A stretch of 64,000 nucleotides of DNA from assembly GCF_009938205.1 (NCBI RefSeq), contig NZ_AP019654.1:868001-932000 (forward strand), in the 5' to 3' direction. Origin of the DNA: Vibrio panuliri (GTDB lineage Bacteria; Pseudomonadota; Gammaproteobacteria; Enterobacterales; Vibrionaceae). Position numbers and translations under genes: made by a program. Below are positions 27,148-37,304 of this stretch, one piece after another (positions within the stretch are counted from its first letter, which is position 1; the number at the start of each line of letters is the position of its first letter). The notes under the pieces are model-generated. The model was given only the letters and a program-made list of their open reading frames with translations, was not told the DNA's origin and did not search any database.

Positions 27148-28195
27148 CGAAATTGTACCTCAAGGCCAAGGTGGTGAAGTTGTCGAAGCTACCGTGGATA
27201 TCTCAACCATTCCTGGTGAAGAACGTGCAGCAATCTTATTGCTCAGTTTAAATGAGGAAGACGCTGCTGGCATTATTCGTCATTTAGAGCCAAAACAAGT
27301 TCAGCGAGTGGGTAGTGCGATGGCACGCGCCGCTGATCTTAGCCAAGATAAAGTGGGGGCGGTTCACCGTTCCTTCTTAGAAGATATCCAGAAATACACC
27401 AACATTGGTATGGGCAGTGAAGATTTCATGCGCAATACCTTGGTGGCGGCGCTTGGTGAAGATAAAGCGAACAACTTAGTTGACCAGATTCTATTGGGTA
27501 CTGGCTCGAAAGGTCTTGATTCATTGAAATGGATGGACCCACGCCAAGTGGCGAGCATCATTATTAATGAACACCCGCAGATTCAAACGATTGTTTTGTC
27601 TTACTTAGAGCCCGATCAATCAGCGGAAATTCTGTCGCAGTTCGCTGAACGTGACCGTCTTGACCTGATGATGCGAATTGCAAACCTTGAAGAAGTTCAA
27701 CCATCAGCATTGGCTGAACTGAATGAAATCATGGAGAAACAGTTTGCTGGTCAAGCGGGCGCGCAAGCGGCGAAAATTGGCGGCCTGAAAGCAGCTGCCG
27801 AGATCATGAACTACATGGACAACAATATCGAAGGCGTCTTGATGGAGCAGATTCGCGACCAAGACGAAGATATGGCGACTCAGATTCAAGATCTTATGTT
27901 TGTATTCGAAAACCTCATCGAAGTGGACGATCAAGGTATTCAGAAGTTGCTGCGTGATGTACCGCAAGATGTACTGCAACGTGCACTTAAAGGTGCCGAT
28001 GATGGTCTGCGTGATAAGATCTTCAAGAACATGTCTAAGCGTGCCGCTGAGATGATGCGTGACGACCTTGAAGCTATGCCGCCGATTAAAGTTTCTGATG
28101 TTGAAGCCGCACAAAAAGAAGTGCTGGCTATTGCACGCCGCATGGCTGACGCTGGGGAGTTGATGCTTTCTGGTGGTGCAGACGAATTCCTATAA
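27140..28195 (+). CDS. fliG: Flagellar motor switch protein FliG
   Basis: A 351-residue C-ring protein that contacts FliF through its N-terminus, FliM through the EHPQ motif (seen in IIINEHPQIQTIVLSYL, about residue 139), and the stator through charged residues in its C-terminal domain (RAAEMMRDDLEAMPPIKVSDVE). Length and motifs are normal. The start overlaps the end of fliF. Confidence 0.96.
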   Translation: MANEIVPQGQGGEVVEATVDISTIPGEERAAILLLSLNEEDAAGIIRHLEPKQVQRVGSAMARAADLSQDKVGAVHRSFLEDIQKYTNIGMGSEDFMRNTLVAALGEDKANNLVDQILLGTGSKGLDSLKWMDPRQVASIIINEHPQIQTIVLSYLEPDQSAEILSQFAERDRLDLMMRIANLEEVQPSALAELNEIMEKQFAGQAGAQAAKIGGLKAAAEIMNYMDNNIEGVLMEQIRDQDEDMATQIQDLMFVFENLIEVDDQGIQKLLRDVPQDVLQRALKGADDGLRDKIFKNMSKRAAEMMRDDLEAMPPIKVSDVEAAQKEVLAIARRMADAGELMLSGGADEFL

Positions 28196-28220
28196 TCTTA
28201 TCTTTTTAAGGTGACTCAGT

Positions 28221-29018
28221 ATGTCAGGTGAGAGAAAGCGCGGTTTTTTGCGTCTCGATGACGACCAACAAGTTGAAAAAGCTCAAAAATGGGGCTTACC
28301 TGACTATACGCCAGAACATTCTCAAGCGCGTGAAACCGCGTTGAATTATGACCCGAGTTGGATGCCAGATTTTTCTGAACCAGAAGAAGAAGCTCCGGCA
28401 GAGCTGACCCAAGAAGAAATTGACCTGATCAAACAGCAAGCTTTTCAAGAAGGTTTGCATCAAGGGCAAGAGGCGGGCTTCAAGCAAGGCTATGAAAAGG
28501 GTAAAGAACAAGGCTTAGAGCAGGGTCATCAAGAAGGTTTAGAAGCCGGTAAATTGGAAGGCGTTGCCGCCGGACAAGAGTTTATTCAACAGCAAGTACA
28601 AACCTTCGTAAGCTTAGCCAACCAGTTCGCCCAACCACTTGAGCTTATGAATGCTCAAGTAGAGAAGCAATTGGTGGACATGGTATTGACCTTGGTAAAA
28701 GAGGTGGTGCACGTTGAAGTGCAGACCAACCCACAAGTGATCCTCGATACCATTAAGCAGTCGGTAGAATCCCTACCGATCTCTGGGCATGCGATTACAT
28801 TGAAGCTCCATCCAGATGATGTCGATATCATCCGTTCTTCCTATGGTGAAGAATCCCTTGAATTTCGTAATTGGACACTATTAGCAGAGCCAGCGCTCAA
28901 TCGTGGCGATGTGCAGATTGAAGCGGGTGAATCGAGTGTCAATTACCGCTTAGAAGAGCGCATTCGCAACGTACTAAAAAGCTTTTGTGGCGTGAACCGC
29001 CATCAAGGTGGTGAATAG
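28221..29018 (+). CDS. fliH: Flagellar assembly protein FliH
   Basis: A 265-residue regulator of the export ATPase FliI. The middle has the characteristic glycine-spaced helix ([20 protein letters not shown], about residues 80-99), which packs like GxxxG repeats. The C-terminal domain binds FliI. The N-terminal acidic/Trp-containing part ([22 protein letters not shown]) would contact FlhA/FliN. Its TAG stop shares a base with the GTG start of fliI. Confidence 0.93.
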   Translation: MSGERKRGFLRLDDDQQVEKAQKWGLPDYTPEHSQARETALNYDPSWMPDFSEPEEEAPAELTQEEIDLIKQQAFQEGLHQGQEAGFKQGYEKGKEQGLEQGHQEGLEAGKLEGVAAGQEFIQQQVQTFVSLANQFAQPLELMNAQVEKQLVDMVLTLVKEVVHVEVQTNPQVILDTIKQSVESLPISGHAITLKLHPDDVDIIRSSYGEESLEFRNWTLLAEPALNRGDVQIEAGESSVNYRLEERIRNVLKSFCGVNRHQGGE

Positions 29019-30340
29019 TGCTGGCACTGGCAGAACGCCTTTCTCAATATAAAACCCAAGGATTGACTTGCCGACCTGTCGCGTCAGGTAAGTTAGTTCG
29101 CGTGGTTGGCTTGACCCTAGAAGCAACAGGGTGTCGAGCTCCAATTGGCAGCTTGTGTAAAGTGGAAACCATGCACGGTGAGATGGAAGCCGAAGTGGTT
29201 GGCTTTTCCGGAGATAACCTGTTTCTGATGCCAAGTGAGCAAATTACTGGCGTTCTACCTGGTGCCAAAGTGACCCCACTGACCAGCGAAACGGGCTTGC
29301 CTGTTGGCATGGAACTGCTCGGTCGAGTTATCGATGGTGTAGGTAACCCGCTTGACGGTTTAGGACCGATTTATACAGAGAAACGTGCCTCCTTCAATGC
29401 TGAACCGATCAACCCTTTGTCACGCAAACCAATCACCGAACCTCTCGATGTCGGTCTAAAAGCCATCAACGGCTTATTAACTGTGGGTAAAGGGCAGCGT
29501 ATCGGTCTGTTTGCCGGCTCTGGTGTCGGTAAGTCGGTAACACTTGGCATGATGACTCGCGGAACGACAGCGCAAGTGGTTGTGGTTGGTCTGATTGGTG
29601 AACGTGGACGCGAAGTTAAAGAATTTATTGAAGAGATTTTAGGTGTCGATGGTCGCCAGCGTTCAGTGGTGGTTGCCGCACCAGCCGATGCTTCACCGTT
29701 GATGCGTTTAAAAGGTTGTCAAACGGCCTTGACGATTGCCGAGTACTTTCGCGACCAAGGCTTAGATGTTCTCTTACTGATGGACTCATTGACACGTTTT
29801 GCTCAAGCACAGCGTGAGATTGCGCTTTCAGTCGGCGAACCTCCGGCAACCAAGGGTTATCCACCGTCAGTATTTGCTAAGTTACCAGCGTTGGTTGAGC
29901 GAGCGGGAAATGGTAGCCCTGAGCAAGGCTCGATTACCGCATTTTTCACCGTACTGACTGAAGGTGATGATCTTCAAGACCCGATTGCCGATGCATCACG
30001 TGCGATTCTCGATGGTCACGTCGTGCTGTCGCGTGAAATGGCAGATGCGGGTCACTATCCAGCGATTGATGTGGAAAAATCAGTGAGTCGTGTGATGCCG
30101 CAGATCACCACCGACGAGCATGTATTAATGTCGAAAGCCGTGCGTCAGGTACTGTCACTTTGCCGCAAAAACCAAGACTTGGTCTCTATTGGTGCTTATA
30201 AACCGGGCACCGACCCTGCGATTGATGCCGCGTTCACACTAAAACCGAAGTTAGATATGTTCCTTCAGCAAGGAATGAAAGAGAGTGTGCCTTACGATAT
30301 GTGCGTCAATATGCTTGGGCGTTTGCTAAAAGGAGAGTAG
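29018..30340 (+). CDS. fliI: Flagellum-specific export ATPase FliI
   Basis: A 440-residue ATPase resembling the F1 beta subunit; it energises and organises substrate delivery to the export gate. The Walker A motif [11 protein letters not shown] lies at about residues 165-175, Walker B is [17 protein letters not shown], and the family segment [17 protein letters not shown] is intact. GTG start overlapping fliH by one base. Confidence 0.96.
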   Translation: MLALAERLSQYKTQGLTCRPVASGKLVRVVGLTLEATGCRAPIGSLCKVETMHGEMEAEVVGFSGDNLFLMPSEQITGVLPGAKVTPLTSETGLPVGMELLGRVIDGVGNPLDGLGPIYTEKRASFNAEPINPLSRKPITEPLDVGLKAINGLLTVGKGQRIGLFAGSGVGKSVTLGMMTRGTTAQVVVVGLIGERGREVKEFIEEILGVDGRQRSVVVAAPADASPLMRLKGCQTALTIAEYFRDQGLDVLLLMDSLTRFAQAQREIALSVGEPPATKGYPPSVFAKLPALVERAGNGSPEQGSITAFFTVLTEGDDLQDPIADASRAILDGHVVLSREMADAGHYPAIDVEKSVSRVMPQITTDEHVLMSKAVRQVLSLCRKNQDLVSIGAYKPGTDPAIDAAFTLKPKLDMFLQQGMKESVPYDMCVNMLGRLLKGE

Positions 30341-30347
30341 CTAACTC

Positions 30348-30797
30348 ATGAACAACGCCCTCGACTTCCTATTGGAACAAGCCAGTGAGCGCGAGAACCA
30401 AGCGGTATTAGCGCTGAGCAAAGCTCGCACCGATCTTGATGGATACTACCAGCAGCTTCAGCAAATTGAACAATACCGCTTAGATTACTGCCAACAGCTA
30501 ATCGACCGTGGCAAACAAGGATTGACCGCCAGTCAATACACCCACTTAAACCGCTTTCTGACCACTTTGGACAACACTCTGTCAAAGCAGAAACAGGCGG
30601 AAACACACTTTACCGAGCAAGTGACTAACTGCGAGCGACATTGGTTAGAGTGCCGTAAACAACGCCTTTCGTATGAATGGTTGATTGAAAAGAAACAAAC
30701 GGAAAAACAGCGTTTAGAAAACCTTCGTGAGCAAAAGCAAATGGATGAGTTCTCGACGTTGCAGTTTTCTCGTTTGCGCGGCAAATCGTTAGGTTAG
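30348..30797 (+). CDS. fliJ: Flagellar export protein FliJ
   Basis: A 149-residue protein predicted as one long antiparallel coiled coil (regular Gln/Glu/Leu heptads over most of its length), the FliJ fold that inserts into the FliI hexamer and helps open the FlhA gate. It starts 7 bp after fliI. Last gene before a 160-bp gap that contains a second sigma-54 promoter. Confidence 0.9.
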   Translation: MNNALDFLLEQASERENQAVLALSKARTDLDGYYQQLQQIEQYRLDYCQQLIDRGKQGLTASQYTHLNRFLTTLDNTLSKQKQAETHFTEQVTNCERHWLECRKQRLSYEWLIEKKQTEKQRLENLREQKQMDEFSTLQFSRLRGKSLG

Positions 30798-30832
30798 GTC
30801 TGCCTTTCCACTCTTTGGTGACTTGAACTTAT

Positions 30833-30848
30833 TGGCGCGATTATTGCT
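30833..30848 (+). promoter_or_regulatory. Sigma-54 promoter upstream of fliK
   Basis: TGGCGC-GATTA-TTGCT matches TGGCAC-N5-TTGCW with correct spacing, about 110 bp before fliK. It would let fliK-flhB be transcribed separately from fliE-fliJ. Confidence 0.8.
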
Positions 30849-30958
30849 TTGTTTTGCTATAACTTGAGTGTGTTTCACGACAGTAAAGTCATGACTCGCT
30901 CAGAATAATATCGACAATGAATTAATTAAATCAGTTAGTTAATAGCGAGCCTTCGATC

Positions 30959-32857
30959 ATGAACGTCAATCCATCAGCTGTGACAGAATCAACCAAACTC
31001 AGTAAAGGTGTTAGTACTAGCACCTCTGCAAGTGAAGAGGTGCCTGAAACAGAAGGTTTTTTTGCCAAGCTAGCAGCGATGCTTAAAGGTGGCGATAAGT
31101 CCGAAGCAAAAGATGCCAAAGTCAGTGACGTCGAGGGTGCCAGCACCGAGAAACTACTCAAAGCTGACGCTGATGTTGAAGCAAGCACCGTCGAGTCAAA
31201 CAGTGAAAGTAGCGAGGAGAGCCAAGCTGCTAAGCAATCACAATCGTCGTCGGTTGATGCGGCGGTAGAGGGTGAACAGCAAGAAGTAAAACTCTCTCCA
31301 GAGTTGGCTAAGTTTGTCGAACAAGATGATGCGAAAGGCACAGAATCTGAACAGGTACAGCAAACCGTGGCAGAAAGTGAGGCTCTGCTGGGGCGCTTAG
31401 AGCAATCGAACAAAGCTCTGCAAGCGAAAGACGGCAATAGCTTGCCTCCACAAACCGTATCTGACGAACAGGCTGAGAGCGACGCTATGACCGAATCCGC
31501 GGCGGGCATGGCACAAGCTGGCGCAGTCGCAACCTCTCAAGCCCCCGCAGTAGAAGAATCTCAGCAAGTGGCTGAAGCGCAAAATGTAGCATCAGCTGCC
31601 AACATGCCTCAATCCGTGCAAGGTCAAACGCCTGTTGCTGTTGAGTCTGAGACTCCAGCATCTGCTCACATCGAACAATCAGTCACCGCTGAAACTCACT
31701 TGACTCAATCCGATGCCGCCCAGCTTAGTGCAGGTAAAACGACTCAATCTATGCCAGTAGACTCTGAGCAAGATTTGGCGGCTGCGACAGTAGCCGCAGG
31801 CGCTTTGGCGTCACCCGAGTTAGGAGCGACGCCTACCGGCACACCGATAGTGACTGGGGATGGTGCGGTTGAGCAAACGTCGACTCAAGTCGATGGTGTG
31901 GCGATGATGCACAGTGGTCAAAGCTCCGCGGAAAATGCAGAACTCACTGAAGACGCTTCTCAAGCTGAGGCGATTGCGTGGGCGACACCTGCGAATGCGA
32001 CTAATGAGAGTAGCGCTAAACTTGCCCCAGAAGGGGATGGTTTACATAAATCTGCTGCTAAAGCGGCGGTTCACCCAGCGCACCTTTCTGCCGCTGCTGC
32101 TAGCGCCGCACAAGTGAATAGCGCAGCAACGAATGTGAATACTCCAGCGGCACAGAGTGCACTCTCGCCAGCGACGCCAATGGATCTGTCAGCTGCCCAA
32201 CAATTACAAGCGACGGCAGCGCCGACTGTGAAGGCCGAACAAGCAGCACTGCAAGCGGCTTTGGGGGCTAAAGCCGCCGCAACTCTGGGTAAAATGACTC
32301 ATAAGCAGGAGTCCAGTTCTGCCAGTGATGCCTCTTTTGCTCAGCAACTCAGCCACGCCGCTGGTCAAACGACACCTGCGAATCAGCTAAGAGCGGAGCA
32401 AGCGGCTCAAGCGCAACCTGCATTGCAGTTAAGTCGTGAAATGGCGGGTGACCAAGTCGCAGAGCGAGTGCAAATGATGATGTCGAAAAACTTGAAGAAC
32501 ATCGACATTCGTCTTGACCCACCGGAGCTTGGGCGTATGCAGATTCGCATGAACATGAATGGTGACAATGCAACAGTACACTTTACCGTTGCGAACCAAC
32601 AAGCACGAGACATGGTGGAACATGCCATGCCTAGATTACGCGAGATGCTGGCACAACAAGGTATGCAGTTGGCTGATTCATCGGTACAACAGCAGGCATC
32701 GGGTCAACAGCAAGGGCGTTACGCAACGCAAAATGGTGGTGGATCTGGTCAAGGTACCAGCGGTCAGCATCTTAGCGGTGAAGAAAACCTTGAACCGGAC
32801 GTCAAACTTGATTTGAATGTGGCATCAAAGCGTGATGGAATCAGTTATTACGCTTAG
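30959..32857 (+). CDS. fliK: Flagellar hook-length control protein FliK
   Basis: A 632-residue protein, long for FliK, with an extended low-complexity N-terminal ruler region rich in Ala, Ser, Glu and Gln. The conserved C-terminal domain (about residues 490-585) includes IDIRLDPPELGRMQIRMNM, which switches export specificity by acting on FlhB. A Gly/Gln-rich tail follows. The start ATG lies 110 bp after the sigma-54 promoter. The length of the variable region is expected to differ between strains. Confidence 0.92.
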   Translation: MNVNPSAVTESTKLSKGVSTSTSASEEVPETEGFFAKLAAMLKGGDKSEAKDAKVSDVEGASTEKLLKADADVEASTVESNSESSEESQAAKQSQSSSVDAAVEGEQQEVKLSPELAKFVEQDDAKGTESEQVQQTVAESEALLGRLEQSNKALQAKDGNSLPPQTVSDEQAESDAMTESAAGMAQAGAVATSQAPAVEESQQVAEAQNVASAANMPQSVQGQTPVAVESETPASAHIEQSVTAETHLTQSDAAQLSAGKTTQSMPVDSEQDLAAATVAAGALASPELGATPTGTPIVTGDGAVEQTSTQVDGVAMMHSGQSSAENAELTEDASQAEAIAWATPANATNESSAKLAPEGDGLHKSAAKAAVHPAHLSAAAASAAQVNSAATNVNTPAAQSALSPATPMDLSAAQQLQATAAPTVKAEQAALQAALGAKAAATLGKMTHKQESSSASDASFAQQLSHAAGQTTPANQLRAEQAAQAQPALQLSREMAGDQVAERVQMMMSKNLKNIDIRLDPPELGRMQIRMNMNGDNATVHFTVANQQARDMVEHAMPRLREMLAQQGMQLADSSVQQQASGQQQGRYATQNGGGSGQGTSGQHLSGEENLEPDVKLDLNVASKRDGISYYA

Positions 32858-32949
32858 ACTATGTGCTTAAGTGTTCAATTGTGCTCAAGTAATCGACAAA
32901 CATTCGATTGCAAAGCAGATAAAATGGATTAGCTAGAGAAATTCAAACT

Positions 32950-33447
32950 ATGGCAGCAGAAGAGATTGCAAACGAAGCCCCACAAGGCAAACGAAAACTG
33001 ATTATTATCATTGTCGTCGCTCTGGTGTTGTTGGTAGGCGGCGGTGCGGCAGCTTTCTTTTTACTCGGTTCGAGTGATAGCGCGGCCAGCGATGCAACGC
33101 AGCAAGCGGCGGCGGCACCTGTTGAGCAGCCGGTATCTTACGTGAATATTCCGCAGCCATTTCTGTTTAACGTTACGGGCGACAAAAGAGATCGTCTGGT
33201 ACAGATTAACGTTCAGTTGATGGTACGAGGTATTGAGAATGAAAACCTCGCTCGCTACCACTCTCCGTTGATTGAAAGCTCTCTGTTAGCGACGTTTGCT
33301 TCGGCAACAGTCGATCAATTGCGCAGCGCAACAGGGCGTGTAGAGTTGCGCGATAAGGCAACCGAAGATATTAAAGCGAGTTTAACTCGCGCAGTCGGAC
33401 AACCCGTGATTGAACGCGTGTTGTTTACTGATTTTGTAATCCAGTAG
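32950..33447 (+). CDS. fliL: Flagellar basal body protein FliL
   Basis: A 165-residue single-pass inner-membrane protein: cytoplasmic tail, membrane helix at about residues 17-39 (LIIIIVVALVLLVGGGAAAFF), Ala/Gln-rich linker and periplasmic FliL domain. It surrounds or stabilises stators and affects torque and swarming in polar flagellates. It is 92 bp after fliK and 8 bp before fliM. Confidence 0.94.
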   Translation: MAAEEIANEAPQGKRKLIIIIVVALVLLVGGGAAAFFLLGSSDSAASDATQQAAAAPVEQPVSYVNIPQPFLFNVTGDKRDRLVQINVQLMVRGIENENLARYHSPLIESSLLATFASATVDQLRSATGRVELRDKATEDIKASLTRAVGQPVIERVLFTDFVIQ

Positions 33448-33455
33448 GAATTAGT

Positions 33456-34505
33456 GTGACCGATTTATTAAGCCAAGACGAAATTGATGCGCTACTGCAT
33501 GGTGTAGACGATGTTGATGATGTCGATGACGAAGAGGTCCTGGGCAGTACTGATGCAGTCGATTTCGACTTCTCATCGCAAGACCGAATTGTCCGTGGTC
33601 GTATGCCGACGCTCGAACTTATTAACGAGCGTTTTGCCCGTCATATGCGCATTAGCTTGTTTAACATGCTGCGCAAAACGGCAGAGGTGTCGATAAACGG
33701 CGTGCAGATGATGAAGTTCGGTGAGTATCAAAACACCCTTTATGTTCCAACGAGTTTGAACATGGTGCGCTTTAGACCGCTCAAAGGTACCGCACTTATC
33801 ACGATGGAAGCGCGCTTGGTTTTCATTTTGGTGGAGAACTTTTTTGGTGGCGATGGTCGATTCCATGCGCGAATCGAAGGGCGTGAATTTACCCCAACGG
33901 AACGCCGTATTATTCAGTTGCTGCTGAAAATCGTCTTTGAAGATTACAAAGAAGCTTGGTCACCAGTCATGGGGGTTGAGTTCGAGTATCTTGACTCTGA
34001 AGTGAACCCGAGTATGGCGAACATCGTCAGCCCGACGGAAGTGATTGTCGTGAGCTCTTTCCACATCGAAGTCGATGGTGGTGGTGGCGATTTCCATATG
34101 GTCATGCCTTACTCCATGGTTGAGCCGATTCGTGAATTGCTCGATGCGGGTGTTCAGTCAGATAAGATGGAAACCGATGTTCGTTGGAGCTCGGCGCTGC
34201 GTGAAGAGATCATGGATGTGCCAGTCAATTTCCGTGTTGATCTGCTAGAGAAAGACATCTCTTTGCGAGATTTAATGGAGTTGCAACCGGGGGATATTAT
34301 CCCGGTAGACATGCCAGAGCATGCAGTAATGTTTGTAGAAGATCTGCCAACCTATCGAGTCAAAATGGGCCGTTCCGGTGAAAAATTGGCAGTGCAAGTT
34401 TCCGAAAAAATTAGACGCCCTGATGTGGTGAAAACCGACATCGCTTTCCTCAGTAAAGATGTTATTTCTGAGTTAGAGAGTGATGATGGTGAAATTGAAG
34501 ATTAA
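33456..34505 (+). CDS. fliM: Flagellar motor switch protein FliM
   Basis: A 349-residue C-ring protein. The N-terminal CheY-P binding peptide LLSQDEIDALLHG is intact, followed by an acidic linker, the CheC-like middle domain (GGDGRFHARIEGREFTPTE) and the C-terminal SpoA domain that joins FliN. GTG start. It sets rotation direction when phospho-CheY binds. Confidence 0.96.
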   Translation: MTDLLSQDEIDALLHGVDDVDDVDDEEVLGSTDAVDFDFSSQDRIVRGRMPTLELINERFARHMRISLFNMLRKTAEVSINGVQMMKFGEYQNTLYVPTSLNMVRFRPLKGTALITMEARLVFILVENFFGGDGRFHARIEGREFTPTERRIIQLLLKIVFEDYKEAWSPVMGVEFEYLDSEVNPSMANIVSPTEVIVVSSFHIEVDGGGGDFHMVMPYSMVEPIRELLDAGVQSDKMETDVRWSSALREEIMDVPVNFRVDLLEKDISLRDLMELQPGDIIPVDMPEHAVMFVEDLPTYRVKMGRSGEKLAVQVSEKIRRPDVVKTDIAFLSKDVISELESDDGEIED

Positions 34506-34525
34506 TCAGTTAATAGGTATTAGGT

Positions 34526-34936
34526 ATGGAACCAAGTGACGATCAAAAACTAGCCGATGAATGGGCGGCGGCGTTAGGTGAAGATCCCAGTGCGCCAAAT
34601 ATTGACGTTGATGAGGTGATGGCAGCGCAATTAGATGAATTGCAAGATACCTCAGAGCCAATTTCTGTCGATGAACGTCGTAAGCTCGATACCATTCTCG
34701 ATATTCCTGTGACCATTTCGATGGAAGTGGGACGGTCGCAAATCAGTATTCGTAACTTGCTGCAACTCAACCAAGGCTCGGTTGTTGAACTAGAGCGCTT
34801 AGCGGGTGAATCTCTCGATGTGTTGGTCAACGGCACCTTGATTGCGCACGGCGAAGTGGTTGTCGTCAACGACAAGTTTGGTATTCGTCTCACTGACGTG
34901 ATTAGCCAAACTGAGCGGATTAAGAAACTTAGGTAG
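34526..34936 (+). CDS. fliN: Flagellar motor switch protein FliN
   Basis: A 136-residue C-ring base protein. Its C-terminal SpoA domain is typical (DIPVTISMEVGRSQISIRNL, LNQGSVVELERLAGESLDVL, VVVNDKFGIRLTDV). The N-terminal 50 residues are acidic. It binds FliM and FliH to position the export ATPase. Four bases separate it from fliO. Confidence 0.96.
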   Translation: MEPSDDQKLADEWAAALGEDPSAPNIDVDEVMAAQLDELQDTSEPISVDERRKLDTILDIPVTISMEVGRSQISIRNLLQLNQGSVVELERLAGESLDVLVNGTLIAHGEVVVVNDKFGIRLTDVISQTERIKKLR

Positions 34937-34939
34937 CCC

Positions 34940-35332
34940 ATGAAGCCGACTATTTTATGGCTACTGATGTTATCTCCAACGGCAATGGCTGCGCCTTCCG
35001 CACCATCTAGCCAGCTTGATTGGGCGACCACTTTTGGGTCGCTCTTGTTCGTTATAGTGCTGATCCTTTTATTAGCTTGGCTGCTCAAGCGTATGCGAGT
35101 GCCTACTATCGCCAATCAAAAAGGACTCAGTGTGGTACGGCAAATTGCAGTTGGTACACGAGAACGCATCGCCATTGTGCAAGCGGGAGAAGAGCAATTT
35201 TTGGTTGGGATTACCTCTCAATCGATTCAATTGATTTCTAAGCTGGAAAAACCATTGTCTCAGGAGGAGCTGGCAGCCAGTCCATTCGCAAACCAACTGA
35301 CTCAGCTATTAAAAAAGAATGACAAGAAATAA
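34940..35332 (+). CDS. fliO: Flagellar biosynthesis protein FliO
   Basis: A 130-residue protein with a cleavable-looking signal ([18 protein letters not shown]), one membrane helix (about residues 32-50, [15 protein letters not shown]) and a small cytoplasmic domain. FliO helps assemble FliP into the export gate. The 3' end overlaps fliP by 14 bp, consistent with coupled synthesis. Confidence 0.9.
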   Translation: MKPTILWLLMLSPTAMAAPSAPSSQLDWATTFGSLLFVIVLILLLAWLLKRMRVPTIANQKGLSVVRQIAVGTRERIAIVQAGEEQFLVGITSQSIQLISKLEKPLSQEELAASPFANQLTQLLKKNDKK

Positions 35333-36206
35333 TCGTTCAGTCGCGAACACGATTGCAAGCCTCGTATTGGCGATGATGTTGTCCCTTGTGTCAACGTTCG
35401 CTTTTGCCACTCAAGAGCTTGAAACACCGGTGGCTAATAATGTTGCTGCGAGTTCAGTGACCGCTTCGGCAATGGAGCGTGAACAGGGAGCGACTCGTAC
35501 CATTTCGACGAGCAGTATGGTGGGCTCGGGCAGTGGTATTCCTGCCTTTACCGTGACCACCAATGGTGATGGGACAGAAGACTACTCAGTCAACTTGCAG
35601 ATCCTCGCCTTGATGACCATGTTGGGCTTTTTGCCTGCAATGGTCATTTTGATGACGTCATTTACCCGTATCGTCGTGGTGATGTCTATCTTGCGTCAAG
35701 CGATGGGTTTACAACAAACACCTTCAAACCAAGTCATCATTGGTATTGCGATGTTTTTGACCTTTTTTATCATGTCGCCGGTGCTGAGTAAGGTTAATGA
35801 TACGGCAATTCAACCGTATATTAATGAGCAAGTTTCAGCCCGTGAAGCGTTTGATTTAGCCCAAATCCCGATGAAGGATTTTATGCTTAAGCAGACCCGA
35901 GTCAAAGACCTTGAAACCTTTGTCAATATCTCGGGTTCTACTGCTGACAATCCAGAAGATGTGTCGATGGCTGTCTTGATCCCTGCCTTTATCACTTCGG
36001 AGCTTAAGACTGCTTTCCAAATTGGTTTTATGCTGTTTTTGCCGTTTTTGATTATCGACTTGGTCGTTGCCTCGGTGTTGATGGCAATGGGTATGATGAT
36101 GCTATCTCCTATGATCGTATCGTTACCGTTTAAACTCATGCTGTTTGTGTTGGTGGATGGTTGGAACCTGATCTTGTCCACTTTAGCCGGCAGTTTTGCC
36201 TTGTAG
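35319..36206 (+). CDS. fliP: Flagellar export gate protein FliP
   Basis: A 295-residue membrane protein with a signal peptide (about residues 1-30), a Ser/Thr-rich periplasmic stretch, then the conserved gate segments [40 protein letters not shown] and [20 protein letters not shown]. Five FliP subunits with FliQ and FliR form the channel of the flagellar type III export apparatus. Confidence 0.95.
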   Translation: MTRNNRSVANTIASLVLAMMLSLVSTFAFATQELETPVANNVAASSVTASAMEREQGATRTISTSSMVGSGSGIPAFTVTTNGDGTEDYSVNLQILALMTMLGFLPAMVILMTSFTRIVVVMSILRQAMGLQQTPSNQVIIGIAMFLTFFIMSPVLSKVNDTAIQPYINEQVSAREAFDLAQIPMKDFMLKQTRVKDLETFVNISGSTADNPEDVSMAVLIPAFITSELKTAFQIGFMLFLPFLIIDLVVASVLMAMGMMMLSPMIVSLPFKLMLFVLVDGWNLILSTLAGSFAL

Positions 36207-36218
36207 CGGGAGAAAAGT

Positions 36219-36488
36219 ATGACTCCTGAAATGTTTGTCGAGCTATTCCGAGACGCGCTTTGGATGGTGCTTATTATGGTCTGCGCCATTGTTATACCAA
36301 GTTTGCTGATTGGTTTGGTGGTGGCAATATTTCAAGCTGCGACTTCGATTAACGAGCAAACCTTGAGTTTCTTGCCGCGTTTGGTGGTGACTTTGCTCGC
36401 TTTGATGTTTTTTGGTCATATGATGACGCAGATGATGACCGAGTATTTCTATTCGATTATTGAGCGTCTGCCACAAGTTCTGTATTAG
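36219..36488 (+). CDS. fliQ: Flagellar export gate protein FliQ
   Basis: An 89-residue protein with two long membrane helices (about 14-38 and 52-73). It contains the family pattern SLLIGLVVAIFQAATSINEQ. Four copies wrap around the FliP/FliR core of the export gate. It lies 12 bp after fliP and 8 bp before fliR. Confidence 0.95.
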   Translation: MTPEMFVELFRDALWMVLIMVCAIVIPSLLIGLVVAIFQAATSINEQTLSFLPRLVVTLLALMFFGHMMTQMMTEYFYSIIERLPQVLY

Positions 36489-36496
36489 GCGAGTCG

Positions 36497-37279
36497 ATGG
36501 AATACCCAGCCACCGTTGTTCTCGATTGGATAGCCAACTATTTTTGGCCTTACACTCGCATTGCCGCCATGCTGATGGTGATGTCAGTGACGGGCGCACG
36601 CTTTGTGCCCAATCGTGTTCGGTTGTTTTTAGGGTTAGCCATCACTTTTGCTGTGATGCCCGCCATCCCTAAAGTGCCTGAGAGCATCGAGTTGCTGTCG
36701 TTTCAGGGCTTTATGGTGCTCTTTGAGCAGATTGTCATTGGTGTCGCGATGGGAACCGTCACCCAATTTATGATTCAGATCTTTGTTATTTTGGGTCAAA
36801 TATTGGGTATGCAGTCGAGTTTGGGTTTCGCTTCCATGGTCGATCCGGCTAATGGACAAAATACTCCGCTACTTGGTCAGCTCTTTATGTTTTTAGCGAC
36901 CATGTTTTTCCTTGCGACCGATGGGCACCTTAAAATGTTGATGCTGGTGGTCATGAGTTTTAAATCGTTGCCGATTGGCAGCGGCTCCCTGACTGCGGTG
37001 GACTTTCGTGAGTTAGCCCTGTGGTTGGGAACCATGTTTAAGTTTGCCTTGAGTATTTCTCTCTCTGGCATTATCGCGTTGTTAACCATTAACTTGTCCT
37101 TTGGTGTTATGACCCGTGCAGCACCTCAGTTGAATATTTTCTCACTCGGTTTCGCATTTGCGTTGATCGTCGGGTTACTGCTCTGTTGGTATATCTTAGG
37201 CGGGTTATTTACCCACTATGAGCTGATATGGCTTGAGGGTGAGCGGCAGGTGTGTCGTTTTATTCGCTTAGATTGCTAG
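36497..37279 (+). CDS. fliR: Flagellar export gate protein FliR
   Basis: A 260-residue membrane protein with about six hydrophobic segments, the single-copy part of the FliPQR export gate. Family features include GARFVPNRVRLFLGLAI and LGMQSSLGFASMVDPANGQ. It is followed 25 bp later by flhB, the specificity switch that clasps the gate. Confidence 0.95.
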   Translation: MEYPATVVLDWIANYFWPYTRIAAMLMVMSVTGARFVPNRVRLFLGLAITFAVMPAIPKVPESIELLSFQGFMVLFEQIVIGVAMGTVTQFMIQIFVILGQILGMQSSLGFASMVDPANGQNTPLLGQLFMFLATMFFLATDGHLKMLMLVVMSFKSLPIGSGSLTAVDFRELALWLGTMFKFALSISLSGIIALLTINLSFGVMTRAAPQLNIFSLGFAFALIVGLLLCWYILGGLFTHYELIWLEGERQVCRFIRLDC

Positions 37280-37304
37280 TCGATGGTTAGGTTAGGAGAC
37301 AGGA

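Noticed and set aside
30931..31509. Antisense 192-codon frame opposite the fliK N-terminal region
   Set aside because: Cys/Ser-rich composition reflects the Ala/Gln/Glu-rich fliK codons; the strong conserved frame is fliK.
34543..35115. Antisense 190-codon frame opposite fliN and fliO
   Set aside because: It covers two well-supported genes with conserved domains and has no independent support.
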